Positions 6,072 through 14,381 of a stretch of 20,372 bases of DNA are shown here, piece after piece. The first letter of the stretch is position 1, and the number at the start of each line of letters is the position of its first letter. Source of the stretch: CF-72 sp051006215 (GTDB taxonomy: Bacteria; Chloroflexota; UBA6077; CF-72); contig JBPCIO010000185.1 of the NCBI GenBank assembly GCA_051006215.1, positions 1-20,372 on the forward strand, in the 5' to 3' direction. The position numbers and the translations under genes were made by a program. The notes below the pieces were generated by a model, which saw nothing but the letters and a program-made list of their open reading frames with translations, made no database searches and was not told the origin of the DNA.

Positions 6072-7228
6072 TCAGGTCAGCCCAAGGGACTGCTCCGCGC
6101 TTCTCCGCAGCTGGCTCGGCCGGGCTAGTGCCCTCCGAATAACAGTTCGCGACGGCCGCTCAACGGCGATGAAGATAAGCAGGGACAAGGCAATCGCGGC
6201 CGCGAGGTAGACGAGCAGAAACCAACCGGACGACATCACCGGGGCGAGTTGAGGAAGAACCTGTGCAAGGTTCGCAAGCTCGAGCGCAAGCCCGAGATGC
6301 ACGAGGTACAGCGCGTAGCTGGCCTCCCCGAGCAGGACGAGCGGCCTGGATGCAAGGATCGATCGCGAGCCGCCCTGCACAGCTAGCCCGACGACGAGGC
6401 AGCCGAACAGCGCCGGCGCAGCCGCGGCTATGAAGATGTTCGCGTCGTCGGTTGTCGCCGTGCTGGCCAGAATTCCTGCGAGGGCTCCGCCCGCAAGCCA
6501 GGACCCGCACTTCACCAGTTGCGCGTTCTCACGATGGAGCAGGTACACGCGGGCCAGCAGGATGCCGATCACGAACTCAGGGAGCCGGACCAACGGGAAT
6601 GTACCGACCTCGGGTAGGCGGGCGAGCCCTACCGGCAACAGGGCGCCCAGAGCGCAGCAGACGGCGATACCGAGCAAGGATCGGCGAATTCCCCAGCGCA
6701 TGAGCGGTGGCGCCAGGAACGGGAAGGAAGCGTAGAAGAACGCCTCGCAGAGAGCGACTATGCCGGCGTGTTCCAGAGGCTAGCGAGACCAGGCACCCAC
6801 GAGTGGAGCATCGTCGGCACGAGGACGAGCTCAGCCGCGATCACTCGACCACTCGTAACTTGCTGAAGGAACAGCGGTGCAGTAAGCAGCATCGTCAGCG
6901 CATACACCGGGTACACGCGGGCAAAGCGAGCGACCCAGAAGGACCGTCGGTCAAGCGGCCTCTGATCGGCGAGGTAGGTGTACGCCAGGATGAAGCCCGA
7001 CAGGACGAAGAAGAGATCGACGGCCAGGCCGCCGTGATCGACGATGTTGAACGCCCAACCCGGCAGAGCGACGAGGAACGGGTACTTGACCATGGCCGTC
7101 GCGCCCGGGCTAGCCATGTTGCTGGTCGGGGCGCTGATGCCGTCCCTGGCCAACGCGATCGTCATACGCACTGCCAGACATGCGGGCGCTTGAGCGCGCA
7201 ACCGCAACCCCGGAACGTTCGGAAGCAT
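6072..7228 (-). pseudogene. Acyltransferase-3 (OafA/YrhL-type) membrane protein, broken
   Basis: The N-terminal half (to 6758) has GGLAVDLFFVLSGFILAYTYL and the Arg-rich loop FWVARFARVYPVY typical of acyltransferase-3 proteins, which move acyl groups onto cell-surface sugars across the membrane. The C-terminal half (6072-6757) has about seven hydrophobic helices with VLLGEASYALYLVHL and ends in a Ser/Arg tail. The halves are separated by two lesions: the Trp of the expected WSLSxEAFFY motif is TAG (6758-6760), and one base is missing a few codons on (about 6749-6756), after which EAFFYASFPFLAPPL resumes in the other frame. The usual His near the first helix is not obvious. I call it a pseudogene; two lesions this close could also be an error-rich read patch. 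Confidence 0.75.
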
Positions 7229-7436
7229 CGTCTCCGTAAGCCCGCACGATACATGTGCTGTCATCCGCGAGGCGACGTGCCTTAGATTGTCGCCGACTGT
7301 GTCAACCAGGTTGTCGGCCGGTGACGCCGAAGACCTCACATTCAGCAGATCATCTCGGCCGGCACCGCCACCCTGGCGTAAGCGGCCTGAGCTGCCCAGG
7401 TGCCTTCATCGCGACATGCGGCGGCGACGTCGTCGA

Positions 7437-8153
7437 TCAGTAGATCAAACTCTGGCCCGGTCTCACCTTTGTAGGAGGCCTCCATTGGGCCCATGCGTCC
7501 CACGGGAGCATCTCTACTCTGTTCAGTGCCGCGAGGTCTCTGATCGCGTTGCCCCGAATCTCGGCAGCGCCCCAGTTTTCAGTTCCAACAACTCCGAAGT
7601 GCGTCGGGTCGGTGGTTCCACTGTGGACGCACTCCCAACCCTCGCCGCCAGTCAGGAACTGGCCGCGAGCCAGATCATGAGGGTTCTGAACCACGTCAGT
7701 GCCCAGGGATTCGGGATCGATGCGAACCCAGCGCTCGGCATCAGCCCAGTACTCGACAATCCAATGATCGACGTACTTGCCGGGCATGAAGTAAGAGGCG
7801 AAGCCACAGCGGGCTCGCGCGGGAATATCGACGGCTCTGAGATACGCGGTCGCCAGCACCGCGTAGTGCCGGCAGGTGCCGACAACTCGGTGTTCGGGGC
7901 GCCGAGTCACCGACAATGGCGCCGAGTCCAACTCGAGGGCCCGCTGTAGAAGCGCTGTCGCCCGGCGGGTGTTGCGCTCAGCCATCCGAACTGGAGACAG
8001 TCCGCTGCCGTAGGCGTCACCCACCGACGTCAGGACCGCCTGTGCGTATCGACACAGGCGTTCAGGATGGGTTCCGAGGTGGCGGATACGTTCGACCTGG
8101 TCCGAGCTCAGCTGTGTGAGAGGGCCGGGCTGTGCGTAGTAGGAAGGCTCCAC
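7437..8153 (-). CDS. Transglutaminase-like (papain-fold) domain protein
   Basis: The 238-residue product has the transglutaminase-core triad: Cys in VVGTCRHYAVLATAYLRA, His in KYVDHWIVEYW and Asp in RWVRIDPES. Between them lies IPARARCGFASYFMPGK, typical of this bacterial subgroup. The C-terminal part (GNAIRDLAALNRVEMLPWDAW) matches the subgroup's end, so the gene looks complete. Members are thought to act as proteases, amidases or transglutaminases on unknown substrates; no signal peptide is visible, so it is probably cytoplasmic. The start is GTG 8153, without a Shine-Dalgarno. It is divergent from the broken YafY/WYL regulator, which may once have controlled it. Confidence 0.8.
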   Translation of the reverse strand: MEPSYYAQPGPLTQLSSDQVERIRHLGTHPERLCRYAQAVLTSVGDAYGSGLSPVRMAERNTRRATALLQRALELDSAPLSVTRRPEHRVVGTCRHYAVLATAYLRAVDIPARARCGFASYFMPGKYVDHWIVEYWADAERWVRIDPESLGTDVVQNPHDLARGQFLTGGEGWECVHSGTTDPTHFGVVGTENWGAAEIRGNAIRDLAALNRVEMLPWDAWAQWRPPTKVRPGQSLIY

Positions 8154-8181
8154 GTGCGCAGGCTACTGGACTGTGACTGAG

Positions 8182-8217
8182 ATCCTATGTCAGCGATGCG
8201 CGGCTATCCTGGCCGGC
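8182..8217. promoter_or_regulatory. Divergent promoter region, leaderless on the + side
   Basis: On the + strand TATCCT (8205-8210) lies seven bases before the GTG at 8218, the spacing of a leaderless actinobacterial-type transcript. On the - strand TAGGAT (8187-8182) could serve as -10 for the transglutaminase-like gene. I find no strong -35 for either. Confidence 0.35.
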
Positions 8218-8760
8218 GTGAGGGCAGACCGGCTTCTGGCTCTGTTGGCGATGCTGCCAGGCGCGGGGGAAGTGCACTGGCAAGGAGCTCGCCAGGGAAC
8301 TGGAGGTTTCAGTCCGGACCGTGTACCGGGACATCGAGGCCCTGAGCGCCGCCGGGATACCGGTCTGGGCAACGGGTGGACCAGGTGGTGGCTGTCAGCT
8401 CACGGAGGGCTGGCGCAGTTCTTTGCTGGGAATCAGCCTCGAAGAGGCGATGGCGCTCCTTGCTGCTGTCGACCCGGCGCCGTTGGCGGACACATCCCTG
8501 CCGAGGGCCTGAGCGCAGCGCGACTGAAGTTGCTGGCAGCGTTGCCGGCCGCGGGGCGCGCCGAGGTCGCGGCTGAATCCGCAGGCTTCTATGTCGATGC
8601 ACCTGACTGGTTCCGGCCTCTTCGTCCGACTCCTCATCTCGACACGATCGTGCAGTCGGTCCGCGTTAGCCGTCGCCTGCGGCTCATCTACCATCGAGAA
8701 GGCCGCGCGTCACGTCACCTTGAAGTTCCCTGGAAGGCGCGTGCGATAGCACCCGGTTGA
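8218..8760 (+). pseudogene. YafY-type HTH/WYL transcriptional regulator, frameshifted
   Basis: The gene starts at GTG 8218 (VRADRLLALLAML). An extra base near 8275 shifts the frame: the HTH continues as TGKELARELEVSVRTVYRDIEAL in frame +2, followed by AAGIPVWATGGPGGGCQLTEGW and LLGISLEEAMALLAAVDPAPLADT. At about 8500 a second shift returns to the first frame, giving AARLKLLAALPAAGRAEVAAES and a partial WYL-type region (VRVSRRLRLIYHREGRA). The product then ends about 140 residues short of the usual length of about 320. These regulators bind DNA through the N-terminal HTH and sense ligands through WYL. With two shifts and a missing C-terminus it is very probably non-functional. Confidence 0.8.
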
Positions 8761-8772
8761 GGAGCGAAGTGA

Positions 8773-9741
8773 ATGAAGATGAGGCAACTGGGCAAAAACG
8801 GCCCGCAGGTCTCGGAATTGGCTCTTGGTGGCGGTGGTCTTTCCATGAAACGGGCGGGATCGTCGGAGCAGGGCATCGCTACGGTCCAGGCGGTGCTGGA
8901 CGCCGGGATCAACTTCCTGGTCACGGCTGACTTCTATGGCATGGGCGACAGCGAGACCCTGATCGGACGCGCGATCAAGGGTCGACGCGATCAGGCCTTC
9001 CTTAGCGTGAAGTTCGGCATGATGCTCTCGCCGACGAACGCCTTCCTAGGGCTCGATGCGCGGCCGAAGGCGGTTAAGAACTTCGCGTCCTACTCCCTCC
9101 AGCGACTGGGTGTGGACGTGATCGATCTGTACCAGCCAGGGCGCCCCGATCCGGACGTGCCCTACGAGGAAACGATCGGCGCGATCAAGGAATTGATCTG
9201 GGAAGGCAAGGTCCGGTACCTGGGAGTATCGGAAGTCGGGGTCGATCACCTCCGGCGTGCGCATGCGGTCCATCCGGTAACCGCCCTGGAGATCGAGTAT
9301 TCCCTCGCATGTCGCTTCATCGACAAAGAGATCTTGCCGGCCGCGCGCGAGTTGGGCATCGGGGTCGTTCCTTACCGCGTGCTGGCGGACGGCCTCCTGA
9401 CCGGCACGGTCACGAGCGAGCCGACCGGCCACCTCGTCGCGCCACGCATGCAGAGCGAGAACTTGAAACAGAACCTCGAAACGGTGGAGATCTTGAAGCG
9501 GATGGCCGCCGAGAAGGGCTATGCGCCCGCGCAACTGGCGGTGGCGTGGCTGCTGTCGCGCGGCGACGACATCGTCCCACAAATCGGCATGACGAGCCCG
9601 GCTCGCCTCCCGGAGCACCTTGCGGCCATCGACATCCGGTTCACACCTGACGAACTGGGCACCCTTGACCGGGTCTTCGCGCCTGACGCGATCCGGGGCG
9701 CCCGCTATCCGGCGTTAGTCATGTCGTACGTCGCCAGTTGA
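8773..9741 (+). CDS. Aldo/keto reductase family protein lacking the catalytic Asp
   Basis: The 322-residue product is a full-length (beta/alpha)8 aldo/keto reductase: LGKNGPQVSELALGGGGLSM start, ADFYGMGDSETLIGRAI, SVKFGMML, DVIDLYQPGRPDPDVPYEETIGA, KVRYLGVSE, EIEYSLACR and a C-terminal VPQIGMTSPARLPEHLAAI segment for NADP(H) binding. Of the catalytic tetrad, Tyr55 and Lys80 are present, but the Asp expected in FLDTAD is Val50 (GTC for GAC). The His position is Pro, which as far as I recall also occurs in intact members with the YQPxRxDP motif. Activity is therefore doubtful. GAGGAG at 8759-8764 is a good Shine-Dalgarno for ATG 8773; ATG 8779 is an alternative. The gene begins 12 bases after the broken WYL regulator's stop, possibly in the same transcript. 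Confidence 0.85.
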   Translation: MKMRQLGKNGPQVSELALGGGGLSMKRAGSSEQGIATVQAVLDAGINFLVTADFYGMGDSETLIGRAIKGRRDQAFLSVKFGMMLSPTNAFLGLDARPKAVKNFASYSLQRLGVDVIDLYQPGRPDPDVPYEETIGAIKELIWEGKVRYLGVSEVGVDHLRRAHAVHPVTALEIEYSLACRFIDKEILPAARELGIGVVPYRVLADGLLTGTVTSEPTGHLVAPRMQSENLKQNLETVEILKRMAAEKGYAPAQLAVAWLLSRGDDIVPQIGMTSPARLPEHLAAIDIRFTPDELGTLDRVFAPDAIRGARYPALVMSYVAS

Positions 9742-9766
9742 GGGCAGCCCGGGAGTATCCGCCCTC
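9740..9766 (+). terminator. Weak hairpin after the aldo/keto reductase
   Basis: GAGGGC (9740-9745, over the stop codon) pairs perfectly with GCCCTC (9761-9766) across a 15-base loop. There is no U-tract. It is at best a weak terminator. Confidence 0.25.
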
Positions 9767-9889
9767 GGCTACCTCGCATCAGCCGAGTTCGAAGTCGCTA
9801 CCAACACCAAGCCATTGCCGTTCAGGACAAGCCTTCAGTTTACATGGGTAGTGTTAGGTTGAAGTACCAATGCACTGTGCGGGCCGGCG

Positions 9890-10320
9890 TGTTCTGGACC
9901 GATCGTCCCGCCGCGCCGTGGGAGTACGAACGATCCAGCGCAGCTTCTACACGCACCTGTCGTCCGTGTACACCGACGACCTCGGCAACCAGGTGGCGCC
10001 TTAAGACCGCCTGGCGCTTCGGCGACAATCCAAAGCTCGGCTTCGAGCCAAGCGACGTGAACGATCTCAGCGTGCGCCGAGCGCCTGCCGCAAGGCGCTG
10101 CAACTGCGCTATGTCAACGTCGTCAACGCGCAGACCGGTGTCCGACGCTAGGTCCCGGTCGGCAAACTCTCGGCGCCGATTTTCGACGGGCCGTTGCCAC
10201 AAAGTTTCGTGCTGCTACACCATCCGTCAACCGGCGTGCGTCAACCAGCATGCCGGAGACGTTTGTCGTCAGCAGCTACGCCGGCGAGCAACGGCGATGA
10301 ACTACTCCAGTTGGTGAGGC
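9890..10320 (+). pseudogene. Unrecognised gene surviving only as coding scraps
   Basis: Protein-like segments appear in succession in different + frames: VRTIQRSFYTHLSSVYTDDL (from about 9928), WRFGDNPKLGFEPSDVNDLS (about 10013-10072), then LQLRYVNVVNAQTGVRR, a TAG at 10149-10151, and in the same frame VPVGKLSAPIFDGP and SFVLLHHPSTG. After that the frame shifts again (MPETFVVSSYAGE, from about 10251). This pattern suggests one decayed gene with at least three frame changes and a nonsense codon. I do not recognise the family and propose no function. Confidence 0.4.
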
Positions 10321-10649
10321 CAGCCCCTGGCGTCGCGACTTCTGACCCGTCGGCCCAGCCGTTTTTTTGCCGGCGACCAGAACGAGCGCAACGTTGGTTC
10401 CGCGCGGGCCGGTCCTCGGACTCTCGCAACACTGCAGAAGGTTTGATAGGAGAACGGTGGGCGGCCACCGCGCCGCCGCTGATCCTAGACTTGGCCCGCG
10501 CCGAAACGGCCGGGCTATTTGGATCACCGGACAGGCCACCAGCCAGCGGGCGGGTCACTTCGCACGCCGAGGATGTCTTCGATCCAAGACTCTGAGCCTA
10601 TGGTCGTTGTTGAAGCAAACACGGCAGCCGCGATTTACCCTGGACGGTC
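10321..10649. other. No supported gene
   Basis: Only motif-free frames. A T7 run (10362-10368) is not preceded by a stable stem, so I do not call a terminator. No clear promoter or Shine-Dalgarno for the following quinone-oxidoreductase fragment was found. Confidence 0.4.
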
Positions 10650-11157
10650 ATGAGCAGCATGATGCGTGCAGCCTGGTACGAACTGCAGGGACCCGCGGAG
10701 GAGGTTCTCCAGCTTGGTGAGCGCGAGCGACCGGAGCCCGGGCCGGGCGAAGTTCGAGTGCGGATTCGCGCGTCTGGCGTGAACCCCTCCGATACGTATG
10801 GACGGTCCGGACGCCAGGGCCCGATGGTCTTCCCCTGGGTTATTCCGCACCAGGATGGCGCGGGCGTCATTGATGCGGTGGGCGGAGGCGTCCCGACCAG
10901 CCGCGTCGGCGAGCGCGTCTGGCTATACGAAGCGACCTGGAATCGGCCGGGCGGCACCGCTGCCGAGTATTGCGTTGTGCCCGCTCGACGGGCCGTTGCC
11001 CTGCCAGACGATGTAGATTTAGCTTCCGCGGCCTGTCTCGGCATTCCGGCCATGACCGCCCCCCGCAGCGTCTTCGCGGACGGCCCGGTGCAAGGTCAGA
11101 CGATCCTCGTGACTGGCGGGGCAGGCGCGGTCGGCAGCAGCGCCATTCAGCTCGCAG
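10650..11157 (+). pseudogene. Quinone oxidoreductase (zeta-crystallin-like MDR), 3'-truncated
   Basis: The first 170 or so residues are a typical NADPH:quinone oxidoreductase of the medium-chain dehydrogenase/reductase superfamily: MRAAWYE, PGPGEVRVRIRASGVNPSD, PWVIPHQDGAGVIDAVG, GGTAAEYCVVP and the Rossmann start ILVTGGAGAVGSSAIQLAV. Similarity then stops near 11157, about halfway through the nucleotide-binding domain (full length is about 325 aa). Downstream DNA codes for an unrelated membrane protein in another frame; the original frame runs on as nonsense to 11699. Family members usually start at the ATG at 10662 (MRAAW); 10650 is also possible. With half the Rossmann domain missing it cannot bind NADPH normally. 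Confidence 0.8.
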
Positions 11158-11160
11158 TGG

Positions 11161-11667
11161 GCGACGCTCGGAAAGCATGTGTTTGCCACCCAGCGCTGGC
11201 ACATCTTCAATCCCGCAGCGCTGGCCCTGTTGGTATCTGTGCCACTGTTCGGCACGAGCCAGAGCTGGTGGGGCGCCTTGCCGGACCTCAGCTGGCCCTT
11301 CGTCTTGGTCATGCTAGCCGGCGGAGCATTCGTCGTCGGTCGCATCAACAAGTTCCCGCTGGTGCTGTCATTCCTTGGCGCATCCTTCGCCTTAACGGCT
11401 GCGTTGGGCAGAATCGATCCAGTCACGGCCGCCGAGTTGTTCCGAACGCCGTTCGTGCAAGCGACCCTGTTCCTGGCGCTGTTCATGGTGACCGACCCGC
11501 CGACCGCGCCTGGTCGCTACACCGAGCAGGTCGCTCTGGGTGTGGTGGTTGCCGCAGTGAGTGTCGCGGCAGACCAGCTGGGCGTTGGTCAGAGTTACCT
11601 TCTGACAGGTTTGCTCGTTGGCAACGTAGCCCTCGCAGCGCGCCGCTGGATGAGTCAGCGACGTTAA
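11161..11667 (+). pseudogene. NQR2/RnfD-family membrane protein, N-terminally truncated
   Basis: From about 11161 the frame encodes the C-terminal part of an NqrB/RnfD-type integral membrane protein. It begins HIFNPAALALLVSVPLFG and continues with five or six hydrophobic helices (for example WPFVLVMLAGGAFVVG, FPLVLSFLGASFAL), the conserved FMVTDPPTAPGR loop and a final YLLTGLLVGNVALAARR helix. Family members carry a flavin and work in membrane electron transfer. The N-terminal helices are missing because the sequence joins directly to the truncated quinone oxidoreductase. The only nearby start is GTG 11179 (162 residues). Whether anything is made is unknown; a fragment lacking the first helices is unlikely to work. 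Confidence 0.7.
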
Positions 11668-11985
11668 ATGCGGTCCGGCACGCAACGTTCCAGTGGTAGA
11701 AGTGAGCGGGCGGCGCCCGTACCCGCCACCAGTTGAGCGGTTGGAGCAGGCATCCGAAAACCACCACCGCTAGTGCCGTTTTAGCTTCCGTAACTCAACA
11801 CGTTGTGGACGCGCGACTCAGCTTGACAGTGAAATGTATTTCGTCGCTCGCGTTTTACCCGGCGTAGCGTTTCCGTTCACGAGTGCGCCCAGGTTGCCGA
11901 ACATCGGCTGACTCGACTCGACCGTCATCTGGAACCAGCCGCGTGAAGCATGGCCGTCGGTGTCTGTGGGCCGCGGAATCTTCAT

Positions 11986-12603
11986 CTATCCGCGCGATTG
12001 AAGGACCATCAAGCCGTCGCCCGTGAGGTCGTCCAGGGCTGCCTTGCGGCCGGTCATGGCCAGGACCAGCGACAACGTCGGCCCTGACACTTCGGGGCCC
12101 ACGCCGTGGGTCCAGTCGGTGTCGGTTGCTCTCAGCTTCAGGCCGGCGATGCGCGTCTTGGCCCCAATCAGGAGGTTGGAATTCTTGTAGAAGTCGGCTA
12201 CCTGGACCGCAGCGCCAGTTGGGTACACGTGCTTGATGCCCAGGGCGCGGCGGATATCCTCCGAATGCACGAGCACTTCACCCAGCCAGGTGTCACTCGG
12301 GCCGGGTGGATGCTTCGACAAGTTCACCACCGCAGCGAACCGAGCCAGTGCTTCTGCTGGCGAGTTGCCTCTTTGAGCGGCGATATCCTGCGACTGCATC
12401 TTGGCGAAGTTGAACCCCGACCTGACGAGCTTACCGACGAACTGCGGCGGCCCCATGCTGGCGGTCGCGGTCATGTGGGCAAGCACGTCGCGCACTGTCC
12501 AGTTGGCGCACAGAGACGGCCTTGCCCATTGCGGTTCGGAAAGCCCCTTGAGATCGTCCATCAGCGCCCGGCGCTCGGCGTGGATCGTGCCCCACACATC
12601 CAT
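11986..12603 (-). CDS. Maleylpyruvate isomerase-family (mycothiol-dependent-type, DinB-like) protein
   Basis: The 205-residue product has the MDMPI N-terminal domain of the DinB superfamily (TIGR03083-like): the helix DVWGTIHAERRAL, LCANWTVRDVLAHMTA with its metal-binding His, and LGEVLVHSEDIRRALG with the second His/Glu/Asp set. A short C-terminal domain (LKLRATDTDWTHG, GRKAALDDLTGDGL) completes it. Such proteins are metal-dependent thiol transferases or isomerases using mycothiol; the exact substrate is unknown. ATG 12603 opens the conserved helix and stands six bases after a -10-like TACATT, so I prefer it over upstream 12639. The product appears intact. Confidence 0.85.
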   Translation of the reverse strand: MDVWGTIHAERRALMDDLKGLSEPQWARPSLCANWTVRDVLAHMTATASMGPPQFVGKLVRSGFNFAKMQSQDIAAQRGNSPAEALARFAAVVNLSKHPPGPSDTWLGEVLVHSEDIRRALGIKHVYPTGAAVQVADFYKNSNLLIGAKTRIAGLKLRATDTDWTHGVGPEVSGPTLSLVLAMTGRKAALDDLTGDGLMVLQSRG

Positions 12604-12609
12604 GGCTCG

Positions 12610-12638
12610 AATGTACAGCACGCGCCCCCACCTGACCA
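12610..12638 (-). promoter_or_regulatory. Leaderless-type promoter of the MDMPI-family gene
   Basis: On the - strand TGGTCA (12638-12633) and TACATT (12615-12610) are 17 bp apart. TACATT ends six bases before the ATG at 12603, so the mRNA would begin at or next to the start codon. Confidence 0.4.
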
Positions 12639-12639
12639 T

Positions 12640-13415
12640 CTGCCATTTACTGCGTCAGGAGCGCAGGGCCACGTGCACCATCCTGTGCGGGATGCTGGTT
12701 ACTGACCTCGTAGTCTCGTGCATCGGCCGCCAGGTCATAGGGAAGGAACGTCGCGGACGAAGACTTGGTCGCCCGATCTGGCACACCTGGCGGTGCGGCG
12801 GGGCGTGTACGGGCCAATCTCGAGGGACCGGACGGCAAGCCGCAGCAGGGCGACCACGAGTGCGACGTCATCTTCTGTCGGCCACCCGATCACCTTCCAG
12901 GTCCCTGACCGGGCCCGACAACACGAGGCGGCGCGCCGCGGAGCGACCCCGGTGCGCACCGGTCTCTGAGCACACCGGTTCTCCGACATACAGCGTAGGC
13001 GGCGGTGGCGGTTGCCAGCGCCGCATGACCGTCGGACAGAACGAAAATAAGCTGACGGGAGGATAGCGAATCAGCACGTTCGCCTCGGCTAGCAGCAGCG
13101 TGTCGATCAGCGCCTCTTGGACAACCCGCGTGCCGCGAAACGAAAAGTGCAGCTCGCCAGCGCGTGGCCACGGTACACCTTGGCGCGACTGATTACGCCG
13201 TGGATGTGCGCTCGCACAGCTCTGTATGGACGAGTCCAGTCTCACCGACCTGGGGGTCGTTCGCTCCTGCCCACGCGCGTACTACGCGCAGGGTTTGAAC
13301 AATCCCCGGCGGCGGCTGGGCAAACAACGCACCGATGGCTACTCTCACCGTGACCGGCCACGCTGACCCGGCCGAACTCTGCAAGGCGCCGCCGACTCGG
13401 GTGCAACAAGGCGTC
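12640..13415. other. Gene-poor stretch with one possible coding scrap
   Basis: No intact gene is supported. On the - strand around 13050-13170 the segment RVVQEALIDTLLLAEANVLIRYPP stands out as protein-like; it resembles, from memory, the C-terminal donor-site region of NodZ/O-fucosyltransferase-type proteins. It has no neighbouring motifs in frame and no start, so it would be a remnant at most. The rest shows nothing I can name. Confidence 0.3.
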
Positions 13416-14381
13416 TCACAGACTCACCGTCCGCAAGCCGGCGTTGCCCATCGACGAATCGGGCGTGTTCGACGATCGGGCGGAGTTGCGGTACCGGTTG
13501 CAGTAGGAGTCGTGACACAAATAGGAACCACCCCGCAGCACGCGCGGCCCGTCACCCGCCGCAATCTGCAGCGGATCGATGACGGATTGCTTGGCAGGCT
13601 GGCGTGCGTAGGCGCGCGGATTGAATACGTCCTGGCACCACTCCCACACGTTGCCAACGGTCTGCCAGAGCCCGAACCGGTTGGGTGCGTAGGAGCGTAC
13701 CGGCGCCGTGGTCAGCCAGCCGTCCTCCTGCGTGTTGACCGAAGGGAACACTCCCTGCCAGATGTTTGTCTGCCAGGAACCGTCCGGGGCGAGCAGCTCG
13801 TCGCCCCACGGGAAGCGAGCCGCCTCCACTCCGCCTCGGGACGCGCGCCCCCACTCTGCTTCGGTGGGCAGCCGCCGGGCGGCCCAGCGGCAGTAGGCCT
13901 GTGCATCGTTCCAACTGATGTGGACGACGGGGTGGTCACTGCGGTGCTGGATGTGGGAGCGTGGACCGTCCGGGTGCCGCCAATCTGCACCCCGCACGCC
14001 CAGCCACCAGGGGGTGACGGGCGAGTGCCCGACGATGTCTTCGTCTGACGCTGCCACGACGAGGTGAAACACGGCTGAAAATCCGAAGGCCTCAGCCTCG
14101 GTCCTGTAGTCGGTTTCCTGAACGAAGACGGCAAAGTCAGCGTTCGTCACAGTCGTGGCATCGATGGTGAATGCGGCGAGCTCCACGGTGTGAACCGGAC
14201 GTTCGCCATCGTCGGTTTTGCCGTCTCTCTGCGCGTCACCCATGCAGAAGACGCCCGCAGGGATCTCGCACTGCGCGATGGCATGTCGCCCGCTCCCCGA
14301 CTCCAACGGGCTCCACGCGCGCGGCGGCGACGACGGAGCAGCCGAGAACTGCGGCGTACAGCAGTGTCCTTTGTCTTGCAC
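13416..14381 (-). CDS. Formylglycine-generating enzyme (sulfatase-maturing, FGE/SUMF1 family)
   Basis: The 321-residue product is a full FGE-sulfatase domain: EIPAGVFCMGD start, DGERPVHTVELAAFTIDATTV, PWWLGVRGADWRHP, HPVVHISWNDAQAYCRWA, RRLPTEAEWGRASRGG, FPWGDELL, GNVWEWCQDVF and RVLRGGSYLCHDSYC with RNSARSSNTPDSS. Both catalytic copper-binding Cys (Cys289, Cys294, equivalent to human Cys336/Cys341) are present, so it should be an active aerobic FGE oxidising the sulfatase CxPxR Cys to formylglycine. The last few residues differ from the usual GFRC ending. I place the start at GTG 14381, which overlaps the MFS stop as TAGTG, a coupling arrangement; the frame is open to 14513. It is the last gene of the leftward operon and the only structural gene still intact. 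Confidence 0.85.
   Translation of the reverse strand: MQDKGHCCTPQFSAAPSSPPRAWSPLESGSGRHAIAQCEIPAGVFCMGDAQRDGKTDDGERPVHTVELAAFTIDATTVTNADFAVFVQETDYRTEAEAFGFSAVFHLVVAASDEDIVGHSPVTPWWLGVRGADWRHPDGPRSHIQHRSDHPVVHISWNDAQAYCRWAARRLPTEAEWGRASRGGVEAARFPWGDELLAPDGSWQTNIWQGVFPSVNTQEDGWLTTAPVRSYAPNRFGLWQTVGNVWEWCQDVFNPRAYARQPAKQSVIDPLQIAAGDGPRVLRGGSYLCHDSYCNRYRNSARSSNTPDSSMGNAGLRTVSL

Noticed and set aside
10362..10368. T7 run as an intrinsic terminator
   Set aside because: No stable G/C stem immediately upstream.
12106..12705. 199-codon + frame opposite the MDMPI-family gene
   Set aside because: Antisense shadow; no motif, while the minus strand has clear MDMPI motifs.
13335..14048. 237-codon + frame opposite the FGE gene
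   Set aside because: Antisense shadow of a well-recognised FGE domain.
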